NCBI RefSeq assembly: GCF_014851395.1
Contig: NW_024041373.1
Span: 18,593,697-18,657,696, forward strand
Direction of reading: 5' to 3'
DNA length: 64,000 nt
Origin: Micropterus salmoides
Taxonomy: Eukaryota > Chordata > Actinopteri > Centrarchiformes > Centrarchidae
Positions 36,679 through 47,284 of the stretch are shown piece by piece; position 1 is the first letter of the stretch, and the number at the start of each line of letters is the position of its first letter. The notes beneath the pieces were generated by a model. It was not told the origin of the DNA, ran no database searches, and saw only the letters and a program-made list of their open reading frames with translations. The translations under genes and the position numbers were made by a program.

Positions 36679-37283
36679 TTAAAGGTTCAGTGTGTAGCTT
36701 TTAGTGGCATCTAGTGGTGAGGGCTGGAAATTGCAACCAGCGACTCACAGTGCAGTCACGTGCTCCTCGGATCTACCCATTTCCCTAGTTGTGAAGTTGT
36801 GTTCACGACTTCAGCATATGTCCATGTGCTCTCCAAGTCGGAATTGTTAAAGGAAGATGGACGTTACTACAAATATTTGTGATTGGTATTATCAGAGCAT
36901 ATAAACAACACGCAGACATCTAGTTCACTCTACATGAACAGCAAACTAACTGTTATAACCATATTACAAAATAACATGTTTGCAAAATATCTATTTGTAA
37001 TACGTGATTGTGCACAAATCAAAGTTCTGTATACTTCTTTATGTCCTATGTACACTTTATTTCTATTTTTGCAATAAAGATTTAAGGAGAAAAAAAGTAT
37101 TCTGAATATTCCGATCAGTCACCGCTCAGACCTCAATTTCCAAGCGCCTAGGAGAAGCTACAGTGGCCGACATTCTCTGTCAACGCTTGTCCTAAATAAT
37201 ACATTTGGGCCTCTATTTGTCCAAATTTCACTTCTCTTCTTACTTATAATAAACCAGTTGACGACTGCTACTACTAAAATTAC

Positions 37284-37334
<51 letters not shown>

Positions 37335-37368
37335 TCTTCTTCTTCTTCTTCTTCTTCTTCTTCTTCTT
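37284..37368. repeat. Compound (TTG)16-(TTC)11 microsatellite
   Basis: TTG units from about 37284 to 37332 switch directly to TTC units to 37368. The polypyrimidine half could form triplex DNA. It lies inside the host element, 100 bp left of the Gypsy LTR. Confidence 0.93.
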
Positions 37369-37471
37369 TGTATATATTCAACATAGTGACAAAATGATTC
37401 ATTATGTAAGGTCTTTATACACCACTGAAAACATAGTTATGTATATTATATTGCATTTCTGTCAATGTATC

Positions 37472-37619
37472 TGTTTTGTTAAGTATGCCGAGTGTATGCA
37501 CAGAATAAAGACACCGAGAGCAGGCACATGCTTTGCAGGTACCTTTTACCTCAAACCTCCATGTCACCTTCTAAAACGTCCGTGTGTCACCGTGAGACTT
37601 TAGTTCCCTTTACAGAACA
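37472..37619 (-). repeat. 3' LTR of the Gypsy element (148 bp)
   Basis: TGTTTTGTTAAG...TTTACAGAACA on the plus strand, with imperfect 8-bp terminal inverted repeats (TGTTTTGT/ACAGAACA). By hand alignment it differs from the other LTR at 13 of 148 positions, 11 of them transitions, with no length change. Confidence 0.93.
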
Positions 37620-37630
37620 CCTCCCCTCTT
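37620..37630 (-). promoter_or_regulatory. Polypurine tract of the Gypsy element
   Basis: AAGAGGGGAGG on the minus strand, directly adjoining the 3' LTR, as needed to prime plus-strand DNA synthesis. A run of 16 C (plus strand) follows at 37640-37655, probably a later expansion. Confidence 0.8.
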
Positions 37631-37701
37631 AAGTAAGAACCCCCCCCCCCCCCCCTTCTGACATCTGTCAACAGCAATACTCACTTATCAGACAATTCTT
37701 G

Positions 37702-39715
37702 TCAAACAGAACATTTCACAACAGAACATTTGTCGAATAATGCTTTTTTTTCTGTGCTTTTGTTTCCCCGGTCTCTCACAAGTCCAGCCGCTCTGGCTGG
37801 CGTGATACTCTTCCTGAGGTTGGATGTGGCTCTCTGTCTGTGATTGTCTCGATACGCCATCAAAGCTTTTAGTTTCTCACCTCCTCCTTTCCACAATCCC
37901 TTTATGGTTGCCACAGCACGCTCTGCCTCTCCATTCGCTGCTCGTTATTTGCGTAAATCCGTACTCTGTGGAAAAGTCTCTGAACAACTCACAGCTGTAT
38001 TGTGGTCCATTATCAGACACAACTGTGTCCGGTATCCCGTGGTGAATAAATGCTTCTTTCAGAGCTGCAATGACGGTGTTGGCTGAGGCAGTGTGGAGGT
38101 GGGCAACTTCGATATAATGTGAGAAATAATCCACTATAAGGTGTATACGTCTTCTTCTCCCAGAAGAATAAGTCTGTACCCACTCTTTGCCAGGGTCTCT
38201 CCTGTACAGGGGTGGTCAGCAAAGGCTCTCTGTGCTCTGCCCTGTGCTGTGAACACGTGTTACAGTTCTCCACCAGCTGACTGATATGCACGGACAATCC
38301 TGGCCACCAGACAGACTGGCGTGCTCTCGCTCTGCACTTGACAATACCTTGATGGCCACTATGGAGGTTGTTGAGGAATTCTTGTCTCATGTCGTGGGGA
38401 ATGACGATTCTTTGGCCCCTGAGAAGCAGCTCTCCTGCTAACATTAGTGTCGCTCTCTCAGGCCAATATGGCCCCAGCACTGGAGAAAGGGCATTTTTCT
38501 CAGGCCAGCCTGTCTTGCAGTATCTGATGAGTTTTGCACACACCAGGTCGGTTTTCTGTATTTCTTGTATTACCTTTGGTCTTGTTTCAGTGGCGGGGAG
38601 GCTTTGGATGACAGCATCCACAAAAACTTTAACCTCTGCCTCGTTATCTTTTTCTTCCTGTGTAAGTGTGCATCCTAGAGGGGCTCTTGATAATGTGTCT
38701 GCTGTTGTTAAACTCTTGCCTGGCACATGCACAATGTCAAACGTGAACTTCATCAGTCTCAGCCTGAATCTCAGCACTCTGGGAGGGAGTTCATCTAGCG
38801 CCTTGGTACTCAAGAGTGGCACTAGAGGTTTGTGGTCTGTCTCTAACCTGAACTTCAGTCCCAGGAGGTAAGGTGTCAACCACGTCGCAGCCAAAGCCTC
38901 CTTTTCGATCTGGGCATTATGTTTTTCGGCCTCGGACAGGCCTCTGGAGATGAACATGATGGGCCTCCACGTTCCATCACTCTGTTGTTGGCTGAGAACG
39001 GCCCCCAGGCCAAAGGATGAGGCGTCTGCCGACACACACGTCTCTGCTGTGGTTGAGTACGAGGCCAGCACCCGTGGTGAGCTCAGCTCTATTTTAAGTC
39101 TCTGGAATGCCTCCCTCTGTGGCGCTCCCAAGCACCACTCGTTCTTCTCACAGAGCAGGTCTTTAATTGGTCTGGTGTATGACGCAAGGCGGGGTAAAAA
39201 CTTGCCCAGATAGTTCACCATCCCCATCACTCTCCTCACGTCTTCCACTCCCCTTGGTTCGGGCATCTCCATGATGGCTCTGACCTTATCTGGATCTGGT
39301 GTCACGCCACCTGCTGTGACACGATGACCCACAAACATGATGTTATCTTTTGTAAACTCACATTTTTCGTTCAGTGTGAGTCCTTCGTCTCTCAGTCTCT
39401 TCAGCACCTGGTGCAGTCTCTCATTGTGCTGCTGTATGTCGTCCGCATGGCACACTACTCCGTTGCACCCCTCCAACATCTGCGACATGTGACGCTGGAA
39501 GTGCTCCAGGGCTGATGAGATCCCAAATGGTAGGCGATTGAATGCATGTCGCCCGAATGGGGTGATGAATGTAGTGAGGAGCTGGCTCTCCTCCGACAAT
39601 GGGATCTGCCAGAAACCGGAGGTTGCGTCCAGCTTCGTGAAAACTTTTGCCCCGGCCAGCATGGCTAGTGTGTGGTCTACTGCTGGGAGAATGTGTGTCT
39701 CTCCGCACCCACTTG
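37702..39715 (-). pseudogene. Gypsy Pol, RT core to integrase, frameshifted
   Basis: From about 39695 down, the frame carries the RT palm (KLDATSGFWQIPL with the first Asp), then HADDI, where Gypsy RTs usually have a YxDD/HxDD-type motif. An apparent loss of roughly eight to nine codons directly follows this motif (plus strand about 39440). RNase H follows (DASSFGLGAVLS, EKEALA, TDHKPL, TADTLSR: all four acidic positions kept). The integrase zinc finger (HSGHQGI ... CNTC) and the first integrase Asp (VGTDLFF) are in the same frame. A one-base shift near 38145 puts the DYFSHYIEVAHL and VSDNGPQY parts in another frame. Near 37930 a deletion of the PxxPQS segment plus a further shift precedes NGEAERAV with the catalytic Glu. 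The C terminus is short. Confidence 0.88.
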
Positions 39716-40110
39716 TTCAGATGCGTCAGGTCCACGCACAGCCGAATCTTTCCCGGCTGAGCCTTTGGCGCCACAACCATGCCTGCGCACCAGGGTGTGG
39801 GCTGGGTCACCTTTGAAATCACTCCCATGTCCTCCATACGCTTCAGCTCCGCCTGCACCTTGTCTCGCAGTGGTAGAGGCACGCGGCGTGGGGATGACAG
39901 AGCATACGGGACAGCACCTGGCTCCAGTTCTATATTGTAGGGCTCCTTTAATTTTCCCAATCCTGAAAACACTGTAGGGTACTGAGCCTTAAAATCCTCT
40001 TGCCAGGCTTGTACAGTGTGGACACGCCTTATTAACTTGAGTGCTTTTATCGCAGGAAGGCCCAGTAGCGCCTTAGTCAAACCTTCAACAACATAAATGT
40101 CTTGTTCTGT
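39690..40110 (-). pseudogene. Gypsy Pol, protease-RT linker and RT N-terminus, frameshifted
   Basis: This frame carries the linker and the RT fingers (EPGAVPYALSSPRRVPLPL; GVISKVTQPTPWCAGMVV; RLCVDLTHLNKWV). It is out of frame with Gag-protease (two shifts between about 40132 and 40090) and with the RT core (one shift near 39694, after the LNKWVRRDTH segment). The continued open frame to 39421 after that point is only a shadow. Confidence 0.86.
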
Positions 40111-40122
40111 TCGTGACTCAGC

Positions 40123-41163
40123 TCACCTTTTAAAGCGTCCTTTTACTTCCAGTCTGTAGTGTCCTGGTCTATACAGCACTTTGAGTGGCGGTTGCAGTGT
40201 CCCATGCTTTTTAATAGAGTAGCTGCTGCTTGGAATTGCTGTAACACTTGCTTCAGTATCCAGTTTGAAAACAGTTGCTTCTCCATTTAACTGCACTGTC
40301 TCTATCCACTCATCCTCTCCTTCAGAGCCCACTTCTCCAAGGAAAGCAAAATCGTGTTTGCTCCCCATATGTGAGATGTCATGGACCCCACCTGTCGATC
40401 TGCATTTCTTTGCAAAGTGTCCCTTTTTGTGACAACTCCTGCACTCTGCATCACGGGCGGGGCAGTCCTTCCACAGGTGTTTCCTTGACAGTCCGCACCT
40501 GCTGCATTCAGATGTCTTTGTGTCGGGTTTATCTTTGGCCGCTTTGCGCCATTTCGTGTGTTTTTGCTGTATCGCTTCAACCTGTCCGGTCACTTGCTCT
40601 GTCCCTCGTAACACTGGCTGCTGTTTTTTCACTGCTGCACTCTGTCTCACTCTTGTCATGGCTTTTGCTAGTGTCAAATCAGCATCCAACTGTAGACTTT
40701 CTGATAACTTAGCATCTCTAATGCCGACCACAATTTGGTCCCTTATTAACTGTTTTCTCAGGACCCCAAATTCACAGTGTTCAGCCAGTGTGTGCACCGC
40801 TGTTATAAAGGACTCAACACTCTCACTGGGCTCTTGGTTTCGTCTGTTGAAGCGTGCTCTTTCGAAGATGACGTTCCGCTTGCTAATACAGTGCGCTGTG
40901 AAAGCCTCTGTAAACGCATCATAGGACTTCTTCTGTTCGTCCGTGAGGGGTAATACTTTTAGGATATCTTTGGCATCATCGCCGGCTGCATACATGAAGG
41001 CGTTCACTTGAAACTCTGACAATTGTTTATCCAATCCTGACGCTATTCTGTAGCGTTCGAAGTGCTTAATCCATCTCGGCCATTCACTAGCATTGGAGAA
41101 GTTGAACTTGCCTGGCAGCGATAGCTGTGGAGCTAACTGTTGCGCTGTTGTTTCTCCATCCAT
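40123..41163 (-). pseudogene. Gypsy Gag plus protease, 346 codons, active site altered
   Basis: Residues about 1-200 are the capsid-like helical region (for example PRWIKHFERYRI). Two zinc knuckles follow at about 220-234 (CSRC...HLWKDC) and 241-254 (CX2CX4HX4C: CRSCHKKGHFAKKC). At about 302-306 the aspartic protease motif reads DTEAS where DTGA or DSGA is expected; the Gly-to-Glu change should inactivate the enzyme. The frame then stops at 40123 soon after the protease, out of frame with the RT. The start Met lies about 90 bases inside the 5' LTR, after the primer site. This frame has kept its length, unlike Pol. Confidence 0.88.
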
Positions 41164-41241
41164 CTTCCTAACTTTTCCGGGACGTTGTTTTGCTTAACAG
41201 GTTTAGTTCGTCTTTCTACTGTCTTCCACCTCTCCGTTTTT

Positions 41242-41253
41242 CTTCTGACACCA
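41242..41253 (-). promoter_or_regulatory. Primer-binding site, tRNA-Leu-like
   Basis: TGGTGTCAGAAG on the minus strand, directly adjoining the 5' LTR. From memory it complements the 3' end of vertebrate tRNA-Leu (CAA type, ...CTTCTGACA plus CCA) over 12 bases; other Leu isoacceptors differ at one position. Confidence 0.75.
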
Positions 41254-41401
41254 TGTTTTGTTAAGTACGCCGAGTGTATGCACTGAATGAAGACACCAAG
41301 AGTGGACACATGCTTTGCAGGAACCTTTTACCTCGAACCTCCGTGTCACCTTCTAAAACATCCGTGTGTCACCATGAAACTTTAGTTCCCTTTACAGAAC
41401 A
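41254..41401 (-). repeat. 5' LTR of the Gypsy element (148 bp)
   Basis: Same length as the other LTR, about 91% identical by hand count. The primer-binding site follows on the internal side and ATATC, the target duplication, on the outer side. Confidence 0.93.
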
Positions 41402-41435
41402 ATATCCTCCTAAATATTACACACTGAACCTTTAA

Positions 41436-42508
41436 ATATAACTCTCAAAAACTCATACTGCCTCTCCCTAACACTCAGGCAACATTTGTATGCAGGCTGA
41501 AGCTCACATCTCACAGGTGTACATCTCTGTTAGACCACCTGAAGCACATTTTAGCAAGACTCTGATCTATGATGTTAGTCCTTTCAAAATTGATTTCTCA
41601 CCTTTCAGGAAAACCTTATACATTTGAACAGTGTTTACTATATTCCTTTTCTTGTTTGATATATATTACATGGCACACAATGTCTGATGTTACATAAATA
41701 AAGCCTAATTGTAAATACACCATCCCTTGTATGTAAGGGCAGATGAAAGAGGCAAAGGCTGGGGATAACACTGCTTCTATGGTTACATAACTGGAAACCC
41801 CCTGCTTCTAATGCCAGAATAACCAGTCTGCCTGCGACCTGTGACACACAGCTATAATTACCTCCATCCAATTAGAGACAGATCTTTAACTCAGCCTACA
41901 GCCGGTAGCCTACCTTGAATATTATGAAGGAAAAAATCTTCCCAAAGAAGAAGAGTACAGAATCAAGGATGTAATAAATCAATTCTTTATATGTGGCCAC
42001 GGTGAGAAAGATCACAGTTCTCTCCCGACATGCAGTCTCCCTCTCCTTAAATACACTCAAATTCAAAGACACAAAAAACAAATGGTAAAGCTGCAAAACA
42101 AATCTGGAGTATTTGCATACGCTCAATGGCTCTTCCTGAGCTGACAAAAGGAAATGCAAATATATATAGCATCAAAGATGTCCCCCTACCCCTATCATCT
42201 CATCCATTGGTCTATGTTAAAATCTCACCTATACAAACGTCTCACAGACGTTTATTGTAGACCAGGACCGTTTGATTAGTAATCACTGTTTACCCACAAT
42301 CACTATGACCAAGACTTATTTCCCAGAGTTAAATATAATGAGTCCTAAGAATCTGCAACCTAAAATTTATTCCTCATAATATTCCCTTTTGATTTCAAAT
42401 CTCTTTTTATCAGGATTTGTGCCCTCCATCAAAAGCATGGTCCCTGCCCCCCCAAAATTTAATTGGTGAGTATTCTGCTGAGTCACAGCAGCTAGAAGAA
42501 AAATGTGA

Positions 42509-42568
<60 letters not shown>

Positions 42569-44199
42569 ATCTGTCTGGATTGCAAGAAACTGAAGAATGA
42601 TTGACTGAATGTTTAGTCTGTTATTGCCCAATGCACATTTATAGCAGGCTACATTTTCTCTGTGCCTATGGCCAACAAGACAAACATCCCGCATACAGAA
42701 AAAACATCCAAAGCTACCATATACAGTGTACATATTTTAGCAAAAAGAAGTCATTGGACATTGGATACTGCACTGAAACATTCAATAAACAGTATATGTC
42801 CAGTCTGTTGAGAGATCAGCAATGGATGTTCAAGAGCACAGTGTGTAAACCCAGTGATGAGTAAACACTTCCAGTATTGCTTTTGACAGATCTGACAGCT
42901 TCCCTCCACTAATACCGAGCTGCAGCTTCATCTCAAGGGTGTATGAATTGAGACAGATTTTTTGGGGAGTGATTCAGAACTGTCATTATTAAGTCCTCAA
43001 TGTAATCTGCTGCGATTCAGTGGCGCTGCCTTGAACAGTTGTTCTACGGGACAAAGTCTGAAAACTATTCCACCTAATGTAGCCATGCGAGCAGCATTTC
43101 CTAGAATAACCGATGTTCCCACTGCATGTGCTGAGGTACAGCGTGTTATGACTACGGTACACAGAAAGTGAAGAATGCAGAAAGATGGAGGACTGAGAAG
43201 AAAAGAAGAAATGGGGCAAGTGAGTAAGAAAGGTGGTGGGGGAAGTGGTTTCTGCCTTAGAGCAGCTGCTATATTCATGCATCGCCGTGATTAGAATTTC
43301 TATTCTCCTACTGCAGTCCTAACAGCAAGTAAGTACGTCTTCTGTTCCAGGTATTGTGAGTTTGAAGGTCTTTGTATGCATGTGAATCACTGACTGCTTA
43401 TAATAATATATCAAATACAGTCTGTGGTGTGAATGTGTCTGTGTGATGAGTGTATGTGCTCAGCATGTCTTAATGGCTGGCTGGCTACAGGTCATCACAC
43501 ATCATATTAAGTGTGTAGTTACAGGCTGCCATATGGTGTTGAATATTATTATTATTGCTGTGGAGACATCATATGAAATTTTATTGTACTTTTTTTTGTT
43601 CCACACAATTAGAATATACAAGTGTTTTCATTCATTTGAGCAGTATTAGTTTTGAGCACCAGATGCTTGAAAGAATGTTGTACCACCCCCACACACTCCA
43701 TTGACTTTAGCTGGAGAAGCTGAGAAAACCAACCTAACAGTGTAATTTGGCCCCAGAATAATTGGCTCTCTATTTTTGTGAGTAGCAGAGCAGTAATGGC
43801 GATTTGTAACAAGAGCTTGGGGGGCTTACCAAACAAAAAAAATTAAAATAGCTTCCCAGAATCTTTTCACATTTTATGGACAGGCAGCGTTAGATGGTAA
43901 CAGTATGGCTCAGGTGCCTGCAGGTCCAAGATACATAACAGTAAACATAAAAAGTCATTAAGAAAAGTATTCCTATTTTATTTCACCTAAAACATTTGAA
44001 GAGCAGTTGGCCATGGGGTAAGATTACAGTTGAAAGAAGTGACAATATCTTAAACAATACAGATAAATAGTGTTTAAAGAACAACATTAATGTAATTGTT
44101 AGAAAATGGCAAAGTTGCCACTGGTAAAACATTTTCCTACAAAAAAGAACTGCACAAAATGTGATGGTTCAAAACTTCCTGAAACCGATGTATATACAG
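41436..44199. other. Non-coding stretch, no gene seen
   Basis: No assignable exon. Frames at 42989-43282 on the minus strand and 42601-42864 on the plus strand show no domains. A long (GT)n tract is listed separately. Sequence around 42950-43260 is evenly composed and might be conserved, but the signal is weak. Confidence 0.5.
42511..42566. repeat. (GT)28 microsatellite
   Basis: Uninterrupted GT tract. The minus-strand frames rich in Thr-His across it are translated repeat. Confidence 0.95.
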
Positions 44200-44470
44200 T
44201 AGATTACAGTGCTCAGAGCACTGGACGGAAAATGCCTACATGCACGCATGGTCTCGAGTGACGTACTAAATCTAATTCAAATACTCACCCATGCTTATGT
44301 GGCCTGCAAGGTTAAAGACACCAAGAGTTATGTGGGGATCATGGCATATTACATTCCTTGGGTAATAAAGTATCATAAATCATGGCGCAAAGATGCCGTG
44401 TCAAGGGTTAATCCCCTGATAATCCAGCATCATACCGCATAGTCTGTACGTCTGGCTCACTAAATGGCCA
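44200..44470. promoter_or_regulatory. Candidate conserved non-coding element
   Basis: Evenly composed, repeat-free block with CpGs kept (CGAGTGACGTAC, a CRE-like TGACGTA) and TTAATCCCCTGATAATCC (OTX/GATA-like). A 77-codon plus frame spans almost the whole block (44209-44442) but matches nothing I know and has no acceptor or donor that would fit an exon. It reads more like an ultraconserved-type element than a gene, but a short coding exon is not excluded. Confidence 0.38.
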
Positions 44471-44644
44471 GTGGGGTTAGTGTAGCATATGAGCTCAAAT
44501 GGAAAATCTGATGAGTAACAGTGATTTAATTTGGATGAGCAGAGATGACATCTTCACGCATGAGGAAACTTCAAAGCTATATTTTGTGAGTCACAAATGA
44601 TTGCCCACTGAGAGTGGTATTCTGGAGTTCTTATGTTAGCCAAG

Positions 44645-44684
44645 ATATATATATATATATTATATGTGTATGTATGTATGTATT

Positions 44685-44722
<38 letters not shown>
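44645..44722. repeat. (TA)n-rich microsatellite, interrupted
   Basis: Two TA tracts (44645-44666 and 44691-44722) separated by TGTA/TATG units. The 77-codon frame across it is spurious. Confidence 0.9.
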
Positions 44723-44726
<4 letters not shown>

Positions 44727-45400
44727 ACGTGTAATAAAAATATTTTTCATCTACCTCATTGACTATTGTTCAAAGCTGATCTTTTTCACAGAGCAGCACA
44801 CAGTGAATATCTTTTCACTAATATGTTCTGTTCCTGTGCTATTTTGAGGGGCATCATTTTATTTGATAAGATAAAACCACTGCAAAACAAATTCATATCT
44901 GAAAATATCTGATTAGTCACAACAATATGGGCTGCTACAGAAACAAACATCTCACAGTTTGAAGAAGTGCGTGTGAAGAGAAAGGGGAACCAAGCACATC
45001 CAGCATCACTGGGGCTCAGAGATCATTTCTCACTTTGAAGTGTGTTGTCGACCAGAGCCTGCAGTTGGTGTTGACACAGACTGGAAGCAAACAAAATCTG
45101 GGACATTATCTTTTTAATGATGGAAGAGGAGGTACAGTTGTTGGTAGGGGGCGTTTTTTTCTTCACTTTTTTCTCTCCAATATTGTGATTGGAAGCAAGT
45201 GTTTTTAAATTGTTTGCCTCACTGAGATTTTTTTGGGAATCATATTCTGGAAGGTTACAAAACTCACAACCCTCATCAACTGAAAATGCTAGTACATTAT
45301 GTTTACAAGAAAGGTAACAATTAAGAAATTAAATGTTAAAGGTTTAATCAAAGCAGCAGTAATAATGAAAAAATTAAATCTGTTTTAATCACTATTTTTA

Positions 45401-46092
45401 ACCATGCTAGCAGCATGGCTCTAGGGATGGCAATGTCAGTCTGTCAATCTGTCAGTTAGTCCATCACTTTGAACCAGACTGAAATGTCTCAACAGCTACC
45501 ACATGGATTGTCATGAATTTAGCACAGATATTCATCCTCTAATGCTAAAATGAGGTTGACATTTGTGGTTCAGAGCGAAATATCTCGACAGCTATGAGAT
45601 GGACTGCCATATCATTTGCAACAGATATTCAAGGTCTATAGAGGATATATTGGTGATCCTATGACTTTTGGGGAGTCACCATCAGGTCAAACGTTTCACT
45701 TATTCAGTCAAAAATGTCAACGTGTCCTCAATAGAATGGCACATAATTTGGTGGAACATTCATGGTCCCCAGATGATTAATTGTAAAACACTGATCCCCT
45801 GAACTTTCATCATTCGTCATCATCAGGTCAAAATTTCTGGTCGTCCCAATACTTAGGTTTTTTACCAAATACCTGCAAAACTAGTGACATTACCATCAAT
45901 CTCAAATGTACTTTCTGTTTAGCACTAATTAGCAAATGTTAGAATGCTAACAAGCTAAACTATTGGTAAACATTTTACCTTCTAAACATCAACATGCTAG
46001 CATAATCATTGTAAGGATGCTGATGTTAACATTTAGCGCAAAGATTTCAGCCTCACAGACCCACTAGCATGGCTGTAGACTCTTTGTCTTGT
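45401..46092 (-). mobile_element. Fish interspersed repeat, family X, copy 1
   Basis: About 690 bp. Both ends carry the word CTAGCATGGCT or a variant (CATGCTAGCAGCATGGCT at the left, CACTAGCATGGCTGTAGAC at the right). It contains pieces such as CAGATATTCA, ATATCTCGACAGCTATGAGATG and CATCAACATGCTAGCAT. Its reverse complement aligns with the repeats at 47285-47617 and 59258-59698. I recall this text from many percomorph genomes, but no protein and no firm class is evident. Confidence 0.62.
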
Positions 46093-46854
46093 TTATGTAT
46101 ATTAACACTAAATCAAATAACAATCCATTCTATAACAAGCCCACAGATTCTTTGTGAAGTGTTACTAAAATATATCCCTGTCAATTTTTCTGCTGAAAAC
46201 TCCCCAAACTATGCATCAGCAATCTTATAATCTAATATTCAAATCAGCTTTTGGTGTGCAAACATTAAAACTCTCTCTGAGGGTAACTGATATGAATAAG
46301 CTTGTCTTAACTGAAAAAGAACAACGTAAAGAAAAAAAAGGTTCCTCATTCCCTGTCTGTCGTTTGTTGATCCAACGAAAGCATGCTGCTCTGAGTCCCC
46401 AACGTCACATTAGCTTTGTTTGAATGTGGTTGCAGGAGGGCTGGGCACAGAGTGCATATGCAAATAGACAACCAATTACACTGAAAACTCTTCAAACAAA
46501 AGTAGGCCACCAAGGAGAGACCTGTCATTTCTGGATGGAGAAAGCATATAGACAGCAAAGAGTCAAACAGTGACAGAGAGTTAGAGACACAATGAGAATA
46601 AGTTTTGATTGTAATGTGATGGATTAGATTATAAATTGGATTATATTCTAACTGAGTGGTGTCACTGCAATGGGTGAGAGGGACACTGAGACTACACACT
46701 AACACCACTACTGTATATTGTGTTTATACACCATAATAAATAGTTACCCAGTAATGATCTGCAGTCAACAGGAAAATGATGTGTTATGTAACAATTCTCT
46801 ATTACATTGATTATTTGTTTTGTGTTTACATGCCTGTGTTGTATAATGAAAATG

Positions 46855-46985
46855 AGTTAAACAGCATTAGCGTTGGCTTCTCTGTGGGAGTTTTTACGGA
46901 TAGTTAAGCCAATTTTCCAGAGACATTAATAGTGATTAATGGCGCTGTGTTTTTAATGATATTTGTTGGGATAAAACTGGAGTGT
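46855..46985. promoter_or_regulatory. Candidate conserved non-coding element, homeodomain-rich
   Basis: Within about 130 bp lie GACATTAATAGTGATTAATGGC, a repeated ATTAAT core, then TTTTTAATGATATTTG. This density of TAAT cores in a repeat-free block is typical of developmental enhancers. Untested. Confidence 0.35.
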
Positions 46986-47284
46986 CAGTTTGGTGAAAAT
47001 ACTCCTTAAATAGAGCAGGAGACAATGTTTTAAGACCTGTTATCTACTTAACAAGGACACTATCATTTAACATTATGGCAGTTTGGAGAATGACCACCAT
47101 CTGTGTTTAACAAGGCTTGTAGTTCTTGTGTGTCTATGTGTGTGTGAATGTTTTAGGAGAAGGAGGTGGATGAAGTCTCTATGTGTGTGGGTCCATGACT
47201 GCTCGTGTTGTAAATTCACAAATAATGTGATTACTCTGGACTGTATGAGTATTCAGTGCTTAGTAGTGAATGATCATCTGGAAG

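Larger units (their letters stand above)
37472..41401 (-). mobile_element. Defective Ty3/Gypsy LTR retrotransposon, 3.93 kb
   Basis: Both ends are 148-bp LTRs (TG...CA). The internal order on the minus strand is primer-binding site, Gag with zinc knuckles, protease, reverse transcriptase, RNase H, integrase, polypurine tract. Protease before RT and integrase last is Ty3/Gypsy order. The target duplication is GTATC (37467-37471) and ATATC (41402-41406), four of five bases matching. The reading frame is broken in Gag-Pol at least five times and has at least two apparent deletions, so this copy cannot be autonomous. Very short LTRs and the tRNA-Leu-like primer site recall Mag-like fish elements; the clade is inference. 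No envelope frame is present. Confidence 0.92.
36679..41435. mobile_element. TTAA-flanked host element interrupted by a Gypsy insertion
   Basis: Left end TTAAAGGTTCAGTGTGTAGC at 36679. At 41410-41435 the reverse complement reads TTAAAGGTTCAGTGTGTAAT, so the inverted ends match over 18 bases and both abut TTAA. Between them lies the 3930-bp Gypsy element; without it the host would be about 830 bp. The left part carries TTTAGTGGCATCTAGTGGTG and CAAGCGCCTAGGAGAAGCTA. The right part has GAAAACATAGTTATGTATAT just before the Gypsy LTR. I recall this order from a very common percomorph repeat. A long (TTG)n(TTC)n tract has grown inside. Confidence 0.72.

Noticed and set aside
38368..40924. Plus-strand frames of 87-167 codons across 38.4-40.9 kb
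   Set aside because: They are antisense shadows of the Gypsy Gag-Pol genes on the minus strand.
37472..41401. Endogenous retrovirus
   Set aside because: No envelope frame, 148-bp LTRs and a Ty3/Gypsy-type Pol point to an LTR retrotransposon, not a retrovirus.
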